A DNA stretch of 64,000 bases, taken from contig NZ_SRXO01000011.1 in the NCBI RefSeq assembly GCF_008360935.1, positions 62,001-126,000 of the forward strand, given 5' to 3'. Origin of the DNA: Siccirubricoccus phaeus. GTDB lineage: Bacteria; Pseudomonadota; Alphaproteobacteria; Acetobacterales; Acetobacteraceae. Shown here piece after piece: positions 45,371-54,441 of the stretch; the first letter of the stretch is position 1, and each line of letters opens with the position of its first letter. Under the pieces are notes generated by a model. That model made no database searches, was not told where the DNA came from, and saw only the letters and a list, made by a program, of their open reading frames with translations. Position numbers and translations under genes: made by a program.

Positions 45371-45401
45371 GCGCGATCCTGCGGCGGCAGGCGCGATCCT
45401 G
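45371..45401. promoter_or_regulatory. Direct repeats in the AKR/AraC divergent region
   Basis: The 11-mer GCGCGATCCTG occurs at 45371-45381 and again at 45391-45401. The 20-bp period equals about two helical turns, as expected for AraC/XylS half-sites. The position between the reductase and the AraC gene fits local control. Confidence 0.55.
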
Positions 45402-45464
45402 ACCTTTTCCCGCCCGTGGCCTTGCTGCCCCCGCCGGCGGCGCCATATCCCCGGCCGAGCCGCC

Positions 45465-46340
45465 ATGGACGCGATCGCCGCCGCCCCCGCCCTCCGCCGC
45501 GTGGAACCGCTCTGCCGGGACTGGCGCAGCGCGAGCTGGCGGGATGGCAGCTTCGACACCGCCCGCCGCGACCTCACCGCCGCGGTGGAGGGGATCATCC
45601 GGCTGCCGCATCCGCTGGTCCTGGTGACGCTGCGTGGCGGCGCGGAGCGGCTGGAGGTGCGGAGCGAGTGCGGCCACCGCTATGCCGGGCCGGACCGGCC
45701 CGGCGCCGTCTCCTTCATCCCCGCCCATGCCACGCGGCAGCTCCGCTTCACCTCGGTACGCGCGGAATGGGCCTCCCTCGCCTTGCATCCCGCGGCCTTC
45801 GAGGGCTTCGGCCAGCCCGCCTGCGGCGCCTTCACCAATGCCGAGGATCCGTTCCTGGCGGCGCTGATCGGCGGCTTCGCCCGCCGGCTGACGGCGGACG
45901 GCCTGCTGGATCCGCTCTGGTGCGAGGCGATGGGCCGGGCGGCCGCCGCGCATCTCGCCGCCCGCCATGGCCCGGCCCGCGCCCTGCCGCGCGCCCATCG
46001 GCTCGCGCCCTGGCAGCTTCGCCGCATCGCCGAGCATGTGGAAGCCCGGCTGGCCGAGCCGCTGCGCATCGCCGAACTGGCCGCCCTGCTCGGCCTCTCG
46101 GCCGGGTATTTCCACCGCGCCTTCCGCGCCACGACGGGGCAGACGCCGCTGGCCTTCATCACCGAGGCGAGGCTGCGAAGGGCGCAGGCGATTCTCGCGG
46201 CCGAACGGCCCGGCATCGTCGCCCTGGCGGCCCGGGTGGGCTTCGCCAGCCCGGGGCATTTCGCCCGCCTCTACCGGGCGCATACCGGCCTGCCCCCAGG
46301 GGCCGCCCGGCGGCGTGACGCGCCGTCCGGCCCCGGCTGA
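45465..46340 (+). CDS. AraC-family transcriptional regulator
   Basis: The 291-residue protein has a cupin-like N-terminal half and a C-terminal double helix-turn-helix (about 190-285) with AELAALLGLSAGYFHRAF, LAFITEARLRRAQAIL and VGFASPGHFARLYRAHTGLP. It lies divergent to the aldo/keto reductase, its probable target. The frame is open upstream, but the ATG at 45465 fits the family length. Confidence 0.88.
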   Translation: MDAIAAAPALRRVEPLCRDWRSASWRDGSFDTARRDLTAAVEGIIRLPHPLVLVTLRGGAERLEVRSECGHRYAGPDRPGAVSFIPAHATRQLRFTSVRAEWASLALHPAAFEGFGQPACGAFTNAEDPFLAALIGGFARRLTADGLLDPLWCEAMGRAAAAHLAARHGPARALPRAHRLAPWQLRRIAEHVEARLAEPLRIAELAALLGLSAGYFHRAFRATTGQTPLAFITEARLRRAQAILAAERPGIVALAARVGFASPGHFARLYRAHTGLPPGAARRRDAPSGPG

Positions 46341-46369
46341 CCGCCGCCGCCGCGCCTCCGCCCCCCCGG

Positions 46370-48670
46370 CTACAACGCCCGGAAGTAGTAGTCGCCGATC
46401 GTCTTCAGCCCGATCCGCAGCAGCACCACCGTGTTCGACGGGTAGGTGGTGTCGGTCGCCGGGTCCTGGGCGAAGCGCTTCAGGAAGCGGCCTTCGAGGA
46501 TGAAGCACTCATCCTCGTAGCCGACGCTGCCGGACACCACCGCGAAGCGCCCGATGCCGAGGTCGTAGCGCCCCGTGACCGCCGCCCGCCAGTATTCGCC
46601 GAGCCGCGCGCTGACGCCGGCCGAGACCTCGTCGCGCGAGCGCAACGGCGCCAGGTAGGCGACCGGCGGGGCGTAGAGATAGCCGGCCGAAAGGCTGACC
46701 GGGCCGAGGTCGAGCGTCGCCGTGGTGTCCGCCAGCCGGCGCTGCGTCCAGCGCTCGCCATCGGTGCGGACGCGGCCCAGCACCTCGAACCAGCTCGTCG
46801 GCGCCACGCGCAGCCGGGCGACGTAGTCGGAGCCGCGGCGGTCGAGGCCGGAGCCCGGATAGGGGCTGGAGATGTCGTCGTCGAGGCGGAAGGAGCGGCC
46901 GACCAGCGCCTCCACCTGGCCGCCATTGGGGAAGTCCCAGGCGGCGCGGATGGCGGTGTCCACCCGCGTCCCGCCTTCCTGCCGGTCCCGCCCGGTATAG
47001 CGGTTCAGGGCGAAGAGGTTGGCGTCGGTGAACTCGAAATCGACGCTGTCCTCGTTCGGGATGCGCCGCTGCGCCCCCATGCGCGGGCCGGTGACGAGCT
47101 GCACCCGCGGCTCGATGGTCTGGCTGCCCCAATTGCCGGCGGAGCGGACGAAGGGCATGCGCCAATCCACCGCAGCGCGGATATTGCCGACGGTGTTGTT
47201 GCCGTTGGCGTCCGGCAGGAGGGTCGGGCTCTCCTGCTGGCCGCGGGCGCGGTAGCCGAGCAGGTCGCCCTGCAGCTTGAAGGTCCAGAGCCCGCCGAGC
47301 TCGTCCACCTCCGGCCGGTTCCAGGAAACCCTGGTGGCCAGGCGCTGGCTGAGGCTGCCGACCTCCCGGTAGATGCCGAGGGCGCTGACATCGGCGGTGA
47401 GGAAGCCGCCCGCCACCCGTTCCCGCGGCGCCATCTCGTAGTAGAGGTTCGGCAGCACATAGGGCACCTGGCGGGTATCGTCCGAGGTGCGCAGCCCCTG
47501 ATAGGCGCGGACATCGAAGCGGGCATAGCCGGTGGTGTCCCAGAAGCCCTCGGTATAGGCCTGGCTGGTCAGCACCCGCTGGTACAGGTAGCGGAAGGTG
47601 CGGAGATAGATCTCGCTGCTCGCCCGGTTCAGATCGAAGCCGGCGCGCCAATGCTCGTCCAGCGCAAAGCGGCCCTTCAGGAAGATATGGCCGGCCAGCT
47701 CTTCCTTCCCGTCATTGTCCTTGCCGGAGAGGCCGCCGATGGAGGCGCTGCCGGTGATCTCCCCGGAATTGAACATCCGGCGGTATTCCAGCCCGACATT
47801 GGGATATTGCCGGGCGGAGAACATCGGGGTGATCAGCAGGTCCTGGGTGTCGTCGATGGCCCAGAAATAGGGCAGGCCGATATAGGCGCCGAGGAAGCGG
47901 GTGATGCCGGTGGAGGGGAAGAGGAAGCCGGAGGCGCGCGGCAGCCCCGGCTCCGGATGCGAGAGATAGGGGGTGTAGAGCAGCGGCACGCCAAAGAAGC
48001 GCACCGTGGCGTCGCGATAGGTGATGCGGTGCGAATCGCGGTCCTGGATCGCCCGCCGCGCCTGCACCTGCCAGAGCGGCGGGGCGGTCGGGTCGTCCTC
48101 GCAGAGGTCGCAGCTCGAATAGACCACCCGCCCCAGCTCGTTCACCGTGCCGCCGGTGCGGCGGGCGCCGTTCGCCGCCATGCGGGCATTGGCGGCGAGC
48201 AGGGCGCGGACGCCGGTCAGCACGCCGTCGCGGAAGCGGTCCTTCAGCTCGGCCGTGTCGGCGAAGAGCACGGTGCCGTCGGCTTCGAGGAGCTGGACGT
48301 TGCCGCGGGCGGTGGCGATGCCGGTGTTGCGGTCATAGGTGAATTCATCGGCGCGCAGGATGCGCTCGCCCTGCCAGGCCTCCACCCGGCCGCGGGCGGT
48401 GACGACGCCGCGCTCCCGGTCATACTCCACCTCCTCGGCGGTGAAGGTGACCGGGGCGTTGCTGTCCTCCGGCGATTCCTCCCCGCCCACGCGGCCGGGG
48501 CGGCGGGGCTGCGCCGGGGCGGGCGCCGGCCCGGTCAGCGGCGCCGGGTCGCGCGGGGTGAGGGAGGGCGCGTCGAGCTGCGCCCGGGCCTCGCGCGGCA
48601 GCAGCAGGAACAGGCAGGGCAGAAGGAAGCCGGCCAGCGCCGCCGCCACACCAGGCGTCCTCGAGATCAT
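46370..48670 (-). CDS. lptD: LPS-assembly protein LptD
   Basis: LptD is the outer-membrane barrel that inserts lipopolysaccharide. The 766-residue protein has a signal peptide (ends ARAQ near residue 31), a periplasmic OstA-like jelly-roll (VTFTAEEVEYDRERGVVTAR onward), paired cysteines (SSCDLCEDD) and a long beta-barrel with the GLPYFWAIDDTQDLLITP motif. It overlaps lptG by ATGA and completes an lptF-lptG-lptD operon. Confidence 0.93.
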   Translation of the reverse strand: MISRTPGVAAALAGFLLPCLFLLLPREARAQLDAPSLTPRDPAPLTGPAPAPAQPRRPGRVGGEESPEDSNAPVTFTAEEVEYDRERGVVTARGRVEAWQGERILRADEFTYDRNTGIATARGNVQLLEADGTVLFADTAELKDRFRDGVLTGVRALLAANARMAANGARRTGGTVNELGRVVYSSCDLCEDDPTAPPLWQVQARRAIQDRDSHRITYRDATVRFFGVPLLYTPYLSHPEPGLPRASGFLFPSTGITRFLGAYIGLPYFWAIDDTQDLLITPMFSARQYPNVGLEYRRMFNSGEITGSASIGGLSGKDNDGKEELAGHIFLKGRFALDEHWRAGFDLNRASSEIYLRTFRYLYQRVLTSQAYTEGFWDTTGYARFDVRAYQGLRTSDDTRQVPYVLPNLYYEMAPRERVAGGFLTADVSALGIYREVGSLSQRLATRVSWNRPEVDELGGLWTFKLQGDLLGYRARGQQESPTLLPDANGNNTVGNIRAAVDWRMPFVRSAGNWGSQTIEPRVQLVTGPRMGAQRRIPNEDSVDFEFTDANLFALNRYTGRDRQEGGTRVDTAIRAAWDFPNGGQVEALVGRSFRLDDDISSPYPGSGLDRRGSDYVARLRVAPTSWFEVLGRVRTDGERWTQRRLADTTATLDLGPVSLSAGYLYAPPVAYLAPLRSRDEVSAGVSARLGEYWRAAVTGRYDLGIGRFAVVSGSVGYEDECFILEGRFLKRFAQDPATDTTYPSNTVVLLRIGLKTIGDYYFRAL

Positions 48671-49788
48671 CCATCCTCCAGATGCAGCAGCAAAGCGAGG
48701 GCAAGCAGCAGCCCGGCCATGGTAGGCGCCCAGGCGGCCAGTTGCACAGGGAGCGTGCCGGCCTCCCCGAACTCGCCGCTGATCCGGTCCAGCACGAAGA
48801 GGGCGAAGCCGGCCGCGACCCCGGCCCCGATCATCTGCGCCGTGCCGCCGCGGCGGGAGGAGCGCATGGAGAAGCCGGCCGAAAGCAGCGCCATGGCGGT
48901 GGCGAGCACCGGCAGGGCGAGGAGCGACTGGAAGTAGAGCCGGTGCCGCACTGCCGAGAACCCCGCCTGTTCCAGGATGGCGATGAAGCCCGGCAGGGCC
49001 CAGAAGCTCAGCGTGTCCGGGGAGGCGAAGCTGTCCTCGATGCGGTTCGGCGTCAGGTCGGTGGGGAAGCTCAGCTCCTGCGGCGGGCCGGCGCTGTGGT
49101 CCGGGCGGAAGGTCACGGCTTCCTCCAGGATCCAGCGGCCGGGCAGCAGCCGGGCGCGCGGCGCCTCGATCCGCGCCAGGGGCCGGTCCTGGGCGGAGAG
49201 GCGCCAGAGGCTGACGTCATTCATCGCGAAGGCGGCGCCCCTGGCGGCGCCGCGTTCCGCGACCGGCCGGCCGGAGAGGATCGCCACCCCCTGCGGCTCC
49301 AGCCCCCGATCCGCCTGGCGCAGCCAGAGCCGGCCGCCGGCGATGGCCGTGATGCCGGCCTGGGCGCGGAGATAGGCGTAGTCCAGCCGTTCCGCCCGGG
49401 CGAGCATGGCGGAGGAGAGGGGCGAGACGGCCAGCGTTCCGAGCAGGCCGAAGCCGAGCGCCACCAGCATGGGGCCGGAGAGGAAGCCCCAGGCGGAAAT
49501 CCCCGCCGCCCGCGCCACGATCAGCTCCGAGGAGCGGGTGAGGCGCCAGAAGGCGAGCAAGCCCCCCAGCAGGATGGCGAAGGGCAGGATCTGCAGCGCG
49601 ACGAAGGGCAGGCGGAGCCCGGCGATCTGCGCCACCAGGGCGAAGCCCGCCTCCGGCCGGTTGGCGGCGCGGCGCAGCAGCTCGATGAAATCGAACAGGG
49701 CGACCAGCAGGGTGAGGCCGGCCAGCATGGCGAGGCTGGCCGAGAGAAAGCGCCGTGCGACGTAGAAGCTGAGGGTGGCGGCCGGCAT
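48667..49788 (-). CDS. lptG: LPS export ABC permease LptG
   Basis: LptG pairs with LptF and LptB to extract LPS from the inner membrane. The 373-residue protein has three N-terminal helices, a periplasmic jelly-roll and three C-terminal helices; LLGGLLAFWRLTRSSELIVA and ARAAGISAWGFL are typical. It starts at the lptF stop and overlaps lptD. Assigning LptG versus LptF relies on gene order and sequence. Confidence 0.9.
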   Translation of the reverse strand: MPAATLSFYVARRFLSASLAMLAGLTLLVALFDFIELLRRAANRPEAGFALVAQIAGLRLPFVALQILPFAILLGGLLAFWRLTRSSELIVARAAGISAWGFLSGPMLVALGFGLLGTLAVSPLSSAMLARAERLDYAYLRAQAGITAIAGGRLWLRQADRGLEPQGVAILSGRPVAERGAARGAAFAMNDVSLWRLSAQDRPLARIEAPRARLLPGRWILEEAVTFRPDHSAGPPQELSFPTDLTPNRIEDSFASPDTLSFWALPGFIAILEQAGFSAVRHRLYFQSLLALPVLATAMALLSAGFSMRSSRRGGTAQMIGAGVAAGFALFVLDRISGEFGEAGTLPVQLAAWAPTMAGLLLALALLLHLEDG

Positions 49789-50954
49789 CAGGCGGCATCC
49801 GCCGCCGGCGGGCGCGGGCGGGGCCGCGGCAGGCCGGGCAGGCCGGCGATGGTCCAGGTCGCCGCCAGCCCGGGCAGCACGGTGACCAGCCAGAGCAGCG
49901 GGATCATCGCGTTCTGCCGCGCCGCCAGATTGCCGGCGATGAGCCCGGCGGCCAGCAGCACCACCACCACGGCGATGCCGGTGAAGAGGCGGAACCCGCC
50001 GCCATGCCGGCGGAACTGGCCGGTCAGCGCCGTCGCCAGGGCGACCAGGCAGAAGGAGAGGGTGTTGAGCGGGTCCGCCAGCCGCCGATGCGCTTCCGCC
50101 TTGAAGCGGCGCAGGTCGCGTTCCGGGACGTTGTCCGCCGGATCCGGGTGCAGCAGCTCATCCAGCGTGCGTTCCTGGGCGTTGCGGTAGCGGCTGTCGC
50201 CCTCCCCCCGCGTGGTGCGGGCCAGGTCCACGCTGTTCTCGCTGAAGGAGAGGACGGAGAGGCGGGTGGTGGGCGGGGTGCCGGGGGGGCTGCCGGGGGG
50301 CGGCGGCACACGCTCCACCTGCTGGCGCTGGCCGTTCTCCAGCGTCACGCGCGGGCCGGAGGGGGTGGGGGTGATGCGCCCGGCCTCCGCCAGGATAGTG
50401 ACGGGGGCGCCGCGCTCCCGCGCATCATGCACCAGGATGCCGCGCAGCGTGCCGTCCTTGTCCCGGTAGCGGGCATAGACGGTGAGGTCGTCCCCCACCG
50501 AGCTGAACACGCCTTCCTGCACCAGGATGGCGGCGAGCTGGTTGCGGATCTCGAACTGCCAGGCGCGGAAGGCAGCCTGGGTGGCCGGCACCAGGTCCAG
50601 GTTCAGCCAGTAGCAGAGCCCGACCGTCAGCGCGGCCAGGCTGAGGGCGGGGCGGGAGAGGCGCCATTGCGAAAGCCCGGCGGCCCGCATCACCACCAGC
50701 TCCCGGTCCGCGACCAGGCGGACATAGACGAAGAGCGTCACGACGAAGGTGGTGATGGGCAGGATGACGGCGAAGAAGCTGGGCAGCAGCAGCCCGGTGA
50801 GCTCGATGAAGACGAGGAAGGAGAGGCCGCGGTCCAGCACCAGCTCGATGAACCGCAGCGACTGGGTAAGCCAGACCAGCGCCGCCAGCCCGATGGTGAC
50901 GGCGAGCAGCGCGAGGGCGAGCTGGCGGAAGATGTAGAGGTCGAGTCGGGTCAT
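49788..50954 (-). CDS. lptF: LPS export ABC permease LptF
   Basis: The 388-residue permease starts MTRLDLYIFRQLALALLAVT and has the YjgP/YjgQ fold: SFFAVILPITTFVVTLFVYV, RELVVMRAAGLSQWRLSRP, a periplasmic domain, and late helices including LIAGNLAARQNAMIPL. No ribosome site is clear; the GTG at 50972 is an alternative start that abuts a repeat. It is the first gene of the operon. Confidence 0.9.
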   Translation of the reverse strand: MTRLDLYIFRQLALALLAVTIGLAALVWLTQSLRFIELVLDRGLSFLVFIELTGLLLPSFFAVILPITTFVVTLFVYVRLVADRELVVMRAAGLSQWRLSRPALSLAALTVGLCYWLNLDLVPATQAAFRAWQFEIRNQLAAILVQEGVFSSVGDDLTVYARYRDKDGTLRGILVHDARERGAPVTILAEAGRITPTPSGPRVTLENGQRQQVERVPPPPGSPPGTPPTTRLSVLSFSENSVDLARTTRGEGDSRYRNAQERTLDELLHPDPADNVPERDLRRFKAEAHRRLADPLNTLSFCLVALATALTGQFRRHGGGFRLFTGIAVVVVLLAAGLIAGNLAARQNAMIPLLWLVTVLPGLAATWTIAGLPGLPRPRPRPPAADAA

Positions 50955-50973
50955 GGGGCTGGCGGGCGGCACC

Positions 50974-51043
50974 CTAGAGCATTTTCAGGTCCGGCGGAAT
51001 CGCCGGACGACCCCGAAAATGCGACCGAACAAAGGGCTAGAGC
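50974..51043. repeat. CTAGAGCATTTTC nested hairpin repeat
   Basis: GCATTTTC/GAAAATGC enclose GTCCGGCG/CGCCGGAC, flanked by CTAGAGC at the left and GGGCTAGAGC at the right. It is nearly the same as 43362-43430. It abuts the lptF start region, so it may form part of the leader or lie within the promoter. Confidence 0.7.
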
Positions 51044-51059
51044 GAGGTGAAACCACTCC

Positions 51060-51174
51060 AGTGTCCTGCCCGCGAAGTTCGCTGGATTTCAGCGAACGCA
51101 GCGGACACGCAGGCCACTGAAACAAAGCTGGCGGCCCGAGAACGAAGTCCGCAGGATTTCAGAATCGGGACACT
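51060..51174 (+). mobile_element. MITE-like element, copy 2 (115 bp)
   Basis: AGTGTCC at 51060-51066 and GGACACT at 51168-51174 form terminal inverted repeats. The whole element aligns with the reverse complement of 26315-26431. The right flank is TA; the left is CA. It lies upstream of the lpt operon. The rest of the gap to 51364 contains another GC-rich repeat and no gene. Confidence 0.75.
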
Positions 51175-51257
51175 AGCGGCGGGCAGGGGCGGGCGGAAGG
51201 CTTGGGTTGGGGGGCGAGGGAAAACACGGGAGTAAGAATGGCGGCCTTTGCCTCCTG

Positions 51258-51350
51258 ACCTCCGGCCGGGAGCCGCCCCCGTTGGCGGCGGCGTTGCCAG
51301 GCCCCGCCGGGAGGGAGGCTTCCCCACGGACCCCGTGAGTCTGCGGGTTG
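51258..51350 (-). repeat. GC-rich multi-hairpin repeat copy
   Basis: The copy has CCCCCGTTGGCGGCGGCGTT, then GGGAGGGAGGCTTCCCCACG and a GACTCAC/GTGAGTC-like end. Its reverse complement aligns with 28344-28447, including the AGACTCA start. It lies just before the stop of the Uma2-type gene. Confidence 0.55.
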
Positions 51351-51364
51351 AGCCGGCGGAGCAG

Positions 51365-51931
51365 CTACTCGGCGGCGGGAAAGAAATCCGCGACCGGAAG
51401 GGTCAGGCCGGGCGGGTCCAGGATGAGCTCGCCCTGGCTCAGCAGCCGCGTGGCGATGCCGCCGGCCGCGCCCCTGCTATGGTGGACCACCAGCCGCGCC
51501 TTGGTCACCACCACCAGGTAGTGCCGGACGCTCGGGAGGCGGAAGTAATCCCCAAGCTTCTCCGTGCTGTCGATGCGGGAGGAGGAGGGGGAGACCACCT
51601 CCACCAGGATGAGCGGATCGGGCGCCACCAGCAGGTCGGGCGGCAGGGGCGCGCCGCAACGGACCATGGCGTCGGGCTCATAGACCGTGCCGGCATCCAC
51701 CCGCACCGCCATGCCATCCACCAGCGCCTCGCAGGCCAGGCCGGCCGCGCGGATGGCATCGTCCAGGGCGCGGAAGACCAGCCCTTTCGTCCGGGCATGG
51801 ATGTAGCGCTCCGGCGCCATGGCGATCACCCGGCCGCCGGCCAGCTCCGCCCGCACCTCATGCTCCTCGGCCCAGGCGAGGAATTCCTCGGCGGTCATCA
51901 TCTCCGGCACGGGCTGGGGCAGGGCGTTCAT
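51365..51931 (-). CDS. Uma2-family (DUF820) nuclease-like protein
   Basis: The 188-residue protein has the Uma2 pattern: MMTAEEFLAWAEEH, AELAGGRVIAMAP, then VYEPDAMVRCG and LILVEVVSPSSSRID, which form a PD-(D/E)xK-like core. KLGDYFRLPSVRHYLVVV is also characteristic. Family members are predicted nucleases of unknown role, common in cyanobacteria and alphaproteobacteria. The start is ATG 51931; upstream in-frame ATGs exist up to 52003. Confidence 0.85.
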   Translation of the reverse strand: MNALPQPVPEMMTAEEFLAWAEEHEVRAELAGGRVIAMAPERYIHARTKGLVFRALDDAIRAAGLACEALVDGMAVRVDAGTVYEPDAMVRCGAPLPPDLLVAPDPLILVEVVSPSSSRIDSTEKLGDYFRLPSVRHYLVVVTKARLVVHHSRGAAGGIATRLLSQGELILDPPGLTLPVADFFPAAE

Positions 51932-52182
51932 GGCGCCAATATAGGGTGGCGCCCGGTCCGGGCGCATCGGAAACGGGCGGGAAATGGGATTTATCCTATC
52001 CACCCATAAGATGTCCCATCTGCCACGCGTAGCACCGGCGATGCGCGCATGGCGGTGCGGTCTGGGGCACCAATGCCACGCCAGCGCCGCCGCGTGGCTG
52101 GAGCGGTCTCACCGCTTCGCGTCCTGCCGGTCCGGCTCCCACCGGGCCCATGACCTTGGGGGTAACGCCGCGGCGACCAGGC

Positions 52183-53610
52183 CTAGGGCAGCACCTTCCC
52201 CGGATTCATCAACCCCAGCGGATCGATCGCCGCCTTCACCCGGCGCATCACGTCGAGCTCCGCCCCGCCGCGCCAGCTCTCCATCATGTCCGTCTTCAGC
52301 CGCCCGATCCCGTGCTCGGCGGAGAAGCTGCCGCCCAGCTCGCGGACGATCTCGTTCACCGTATCCATGATGTCATGGCTGCGGGCCAGGAATTCGGCGG
52401 CAGCCATCCCCGGCGGCTGCTGCAGGTTCATATGGATGTTGCCATCGCCGAGATGGCCGAAGGGCACCGGCCGGCTGCCCGGGATCAGCGCCTTCAGCGC
52501 CGCGGAGCTGTGCTGGATCAGCTCCGGCGTCCGGCTGACGGGCACGGAGACGTCGTTCTTCACGCTCGCCCCCTCGCGCTTCTGCGCCTCCGGATGCTCC
52601 TCCCGGATGCGCCACAGCGCCGCCCGCTGTGCCTCGCTCTCGGCAATGGTGGCGTCCAGCACCTCGCCCGCCTCCAGCGCCTCCTCCAGCACCGCCTCCA
52701 TCAGGGGGCGCAGCCCCGCATCCGGGCGGGAGGAGGCGAGATCGACCAGCACGTAATGCGCCCCACCGGTCAGCGGCACCGCGCCGCCCTCGATCTGGGT
52801 GCGGTACAGCTCGACCCCCGTGCCGGACATGTATTCGAAGGCGCGCACCGCCGTCTCGTCGCGGTCCCGCACCCGGCGGAACAGCGCCAGCGCCGCGTCC
52901 TCGTCCCGCACGATGCAGAGCGCCACCTCGCTTTCCCGCGGCCGCGGGAACAGCCGCAGCACGGCGGCGGTGATGAAGCCCAGCGTCCCCTCCGCGCCGA
53001 CGAAGAGGTGGCGCAGCGCATAGCCGGTATTGTCCTTCCGCAGCCGGCGCAGCCCGTGCCAGATCTGCCCGTCCGGCAGCACCACCTCCAGCCCCAGCAT
53101 CAATTCGCGGGCATTGCCGTAGCGGACGGTGGTGTTGCCGCCGGCATTGGTCGAGAGCACGCCGCCGATCGTCGCCGTCCCCTCGGCGCCGAGGGAGAGG
53201 GGGAAGAGGCAGCCTGCCTCCGCCGCCGCATCCTGGGCGGCCTTCAGCACCACGCCCGCCTCGGCGGTCATGGTCATGTCCAGCGGATCGATGTCCCGCA
53301 CCCGGTTCAGCCGGGCCAGGGAGACGACGATCTGCCGCCCGCCCTCATCCGGCACGCCGCCGCCGACCATGGAGGTATTGCCGCCCTGCGGCACCAGCGG
53401 CGCGCCGGCGGCAGCGCAGAGTTTTACGGCCTCGGCCAGTTCCTGGGTGCTGGCAGGGCGTAGCACGCAGGGGGTCTTGCCGTGGTACAGGGCGCGCCAG
53501 TCCGCGAGGTGCGGTTCGAGGTCGGCGGCCTCGGTCAGGATGCCGCGCGGGCCGAGCAGGGCGGCCAGGCGCTCGAGCAGGGGGGTCGGCAGGGGCTGGT
53601 CGTCGGGCAT
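52183..53610 (-). CDS. FAD-linked oxidase (GlcD/D-2-hydroxyacid dehydrogenase type)
   Basis: The 475-residue flavoprotein oxidises a D-2-hydroxyacid such as D-lactate, glycolate or D-2-hydroxyglutarate. It has the FAD-binding motifs PQGGNTSMVGGGVP (about 74-87) and LGAEGTATIGGVLSTNAGG, and a C-terminal FAD-oxidase domain with FGHLGDGNIHMNL and SAEHGIGRLK, whose histidines form a metal site. The acceptor and substrate are unknown. Confidence 0.9.
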   Translation of the reverse strand: MPDDQPLPTPLLERLAALLGPRGILTEAADLEPHLADWRALYHGKTPCVLRPASTQELAEAVKLCAAAGAPLVPQGGNTSMVGGGVPDEGGRQIVVSLARLNRVRDIDPLDMTMTAEAGVVLKAAQDAAAEAGCLFPLSLGAEGTATIGGVLSTNAGGNTTVRYGNARELMLGLEVVLPDGQIWHGLRRLRKDNTGYALRHLFVGAEGTLGFITAAVLRLFPRPRESEVALCIVRDEDAALALFRRVRDRDETAVRAFEYMSGTGVELYRTQIEGGAVPLTGGAHYVLVDLASSRPDAGLRPLMEAVLEEALEAGEVLDATIAESEAQRAALWRIREEHPEAQKREGASVKNDVSVPVSRTPELIQHSSAALKALIPGSRPVPFGHLGDGNIHMNLQQPPGMAAAEFLARSHDIMDTVNEIVRELGGSFSAEHGIGRLKTDMMESWRGGAELDVMRRVKAAIDPLGLMNPGKVLP

Positions 53611-54016
53611 GGCGGGACACTCCCCCTTCCTTGGGCGCCGGTCAATTTCCGCCGCCGAAGCCGGGGCCTGTCAAAGGCTCCGCGCCGCAGCCAGCGGGTC
53701 TTTTCCGCGCCGGCAGCGTCCATGGCCTTGCCGCTGCAGCCGGCCTCGGTCGCGGCGACGTCCTGGCCCGGCGGCAAGATCCTTCGCCGCTCCGCGGCCG
53801 GGACCTCCTGAGACGGCTCCCAGGGCCGTTCGGCCGGGCTCGCCGGCGGCTCTCCTGCCCTGGCGAGGATGACGCCCGGGCAGCCTATCCCCCGGCCGGG
53901 CGGGGGGAGTGCCGGCCACGGCCCGGGAATGGCGGACTCGCCCATCCCCCGCACGGGCGGAAGCAGCCGGGCGCAGGCCCGCCGCAGGGGCGGTGACAAG
54001 GGCGTGTCTTTGCGGC
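53611..54016. other. Intergenic stretch with no recognised gene
   Basis: About 400 GC-rich bases separate the FAD-linked oxidase from the DUF2946 gene. Frames are open by composition but show no family signal. A promoter for the DUF2946-TonB receptor pair should be here. No Fur or copper-type box was recognised. Confidence 0.35.
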
Positions 54017-54385
54017 ATGCATCGCCGCATGTCCCGCCGCGCCCTGCGCCTTGGCCCGCATCTCGCGCTGCTGCTCGCGCTGCAGTGGGGCATGGCCTTC
54101 GCGCATTGCCTGAACGCGCTGGGCGGGCATGGGACGGCGGTGGAGATCTGCACCGTCGATGGCATCCGCACCCTGCATCTGGGCGCGGATGGCCAGCCGG
54201 AAGCCCCGGCGCAGCACGATAGCTGCCCGGTCTGCCCCGGCGTACCGGCGCTGGAGCCGGCGCCGCCGATCCTGCCGGTGCTGCCCATCGCCTATGTCCG
54301 GGCGCCGCCGCCGCGCCTGGCCGGGCTGCCGCCCGCCCCGGCCCGCGCCCCGCCGCAGCAGCCGCGCGCCCCGCCCCTCGCCTGA
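54017..54385 (+). CDS. DUF2946-like exported small protein
   Basis: The 122-residue protein has a hydrophobic N-terminal segment (LALLLALQWGMAFAHCLNAL), an EICTVDGIRTL motif and a SCPVCPG motif, matching DUF2946. The proline-rich C-terminus is low complexity. Such proteins often neighbour TonB receptors and copper genes, so metal handling is plausible. The ATG at 54029 is an alternative start. Confidence 0.7.
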   Translation: MHRRMSRRALRLGPHLALLLALQWGMAFAHCLNALGGHGTAVEICTVDGIRTLHLGADGQPEAPAQHDSCPVCPGVPALEPAPPILPVLPIAYVRAPPPRLAGLPPAPARAPPQQPRAPPLA

Positions 54386-54441
54386 CGCCCACCTCGCCGC
54401 GCGATCCCCGCGCGGCGTCCCGTGTTCGTCAGGAGATTGCC

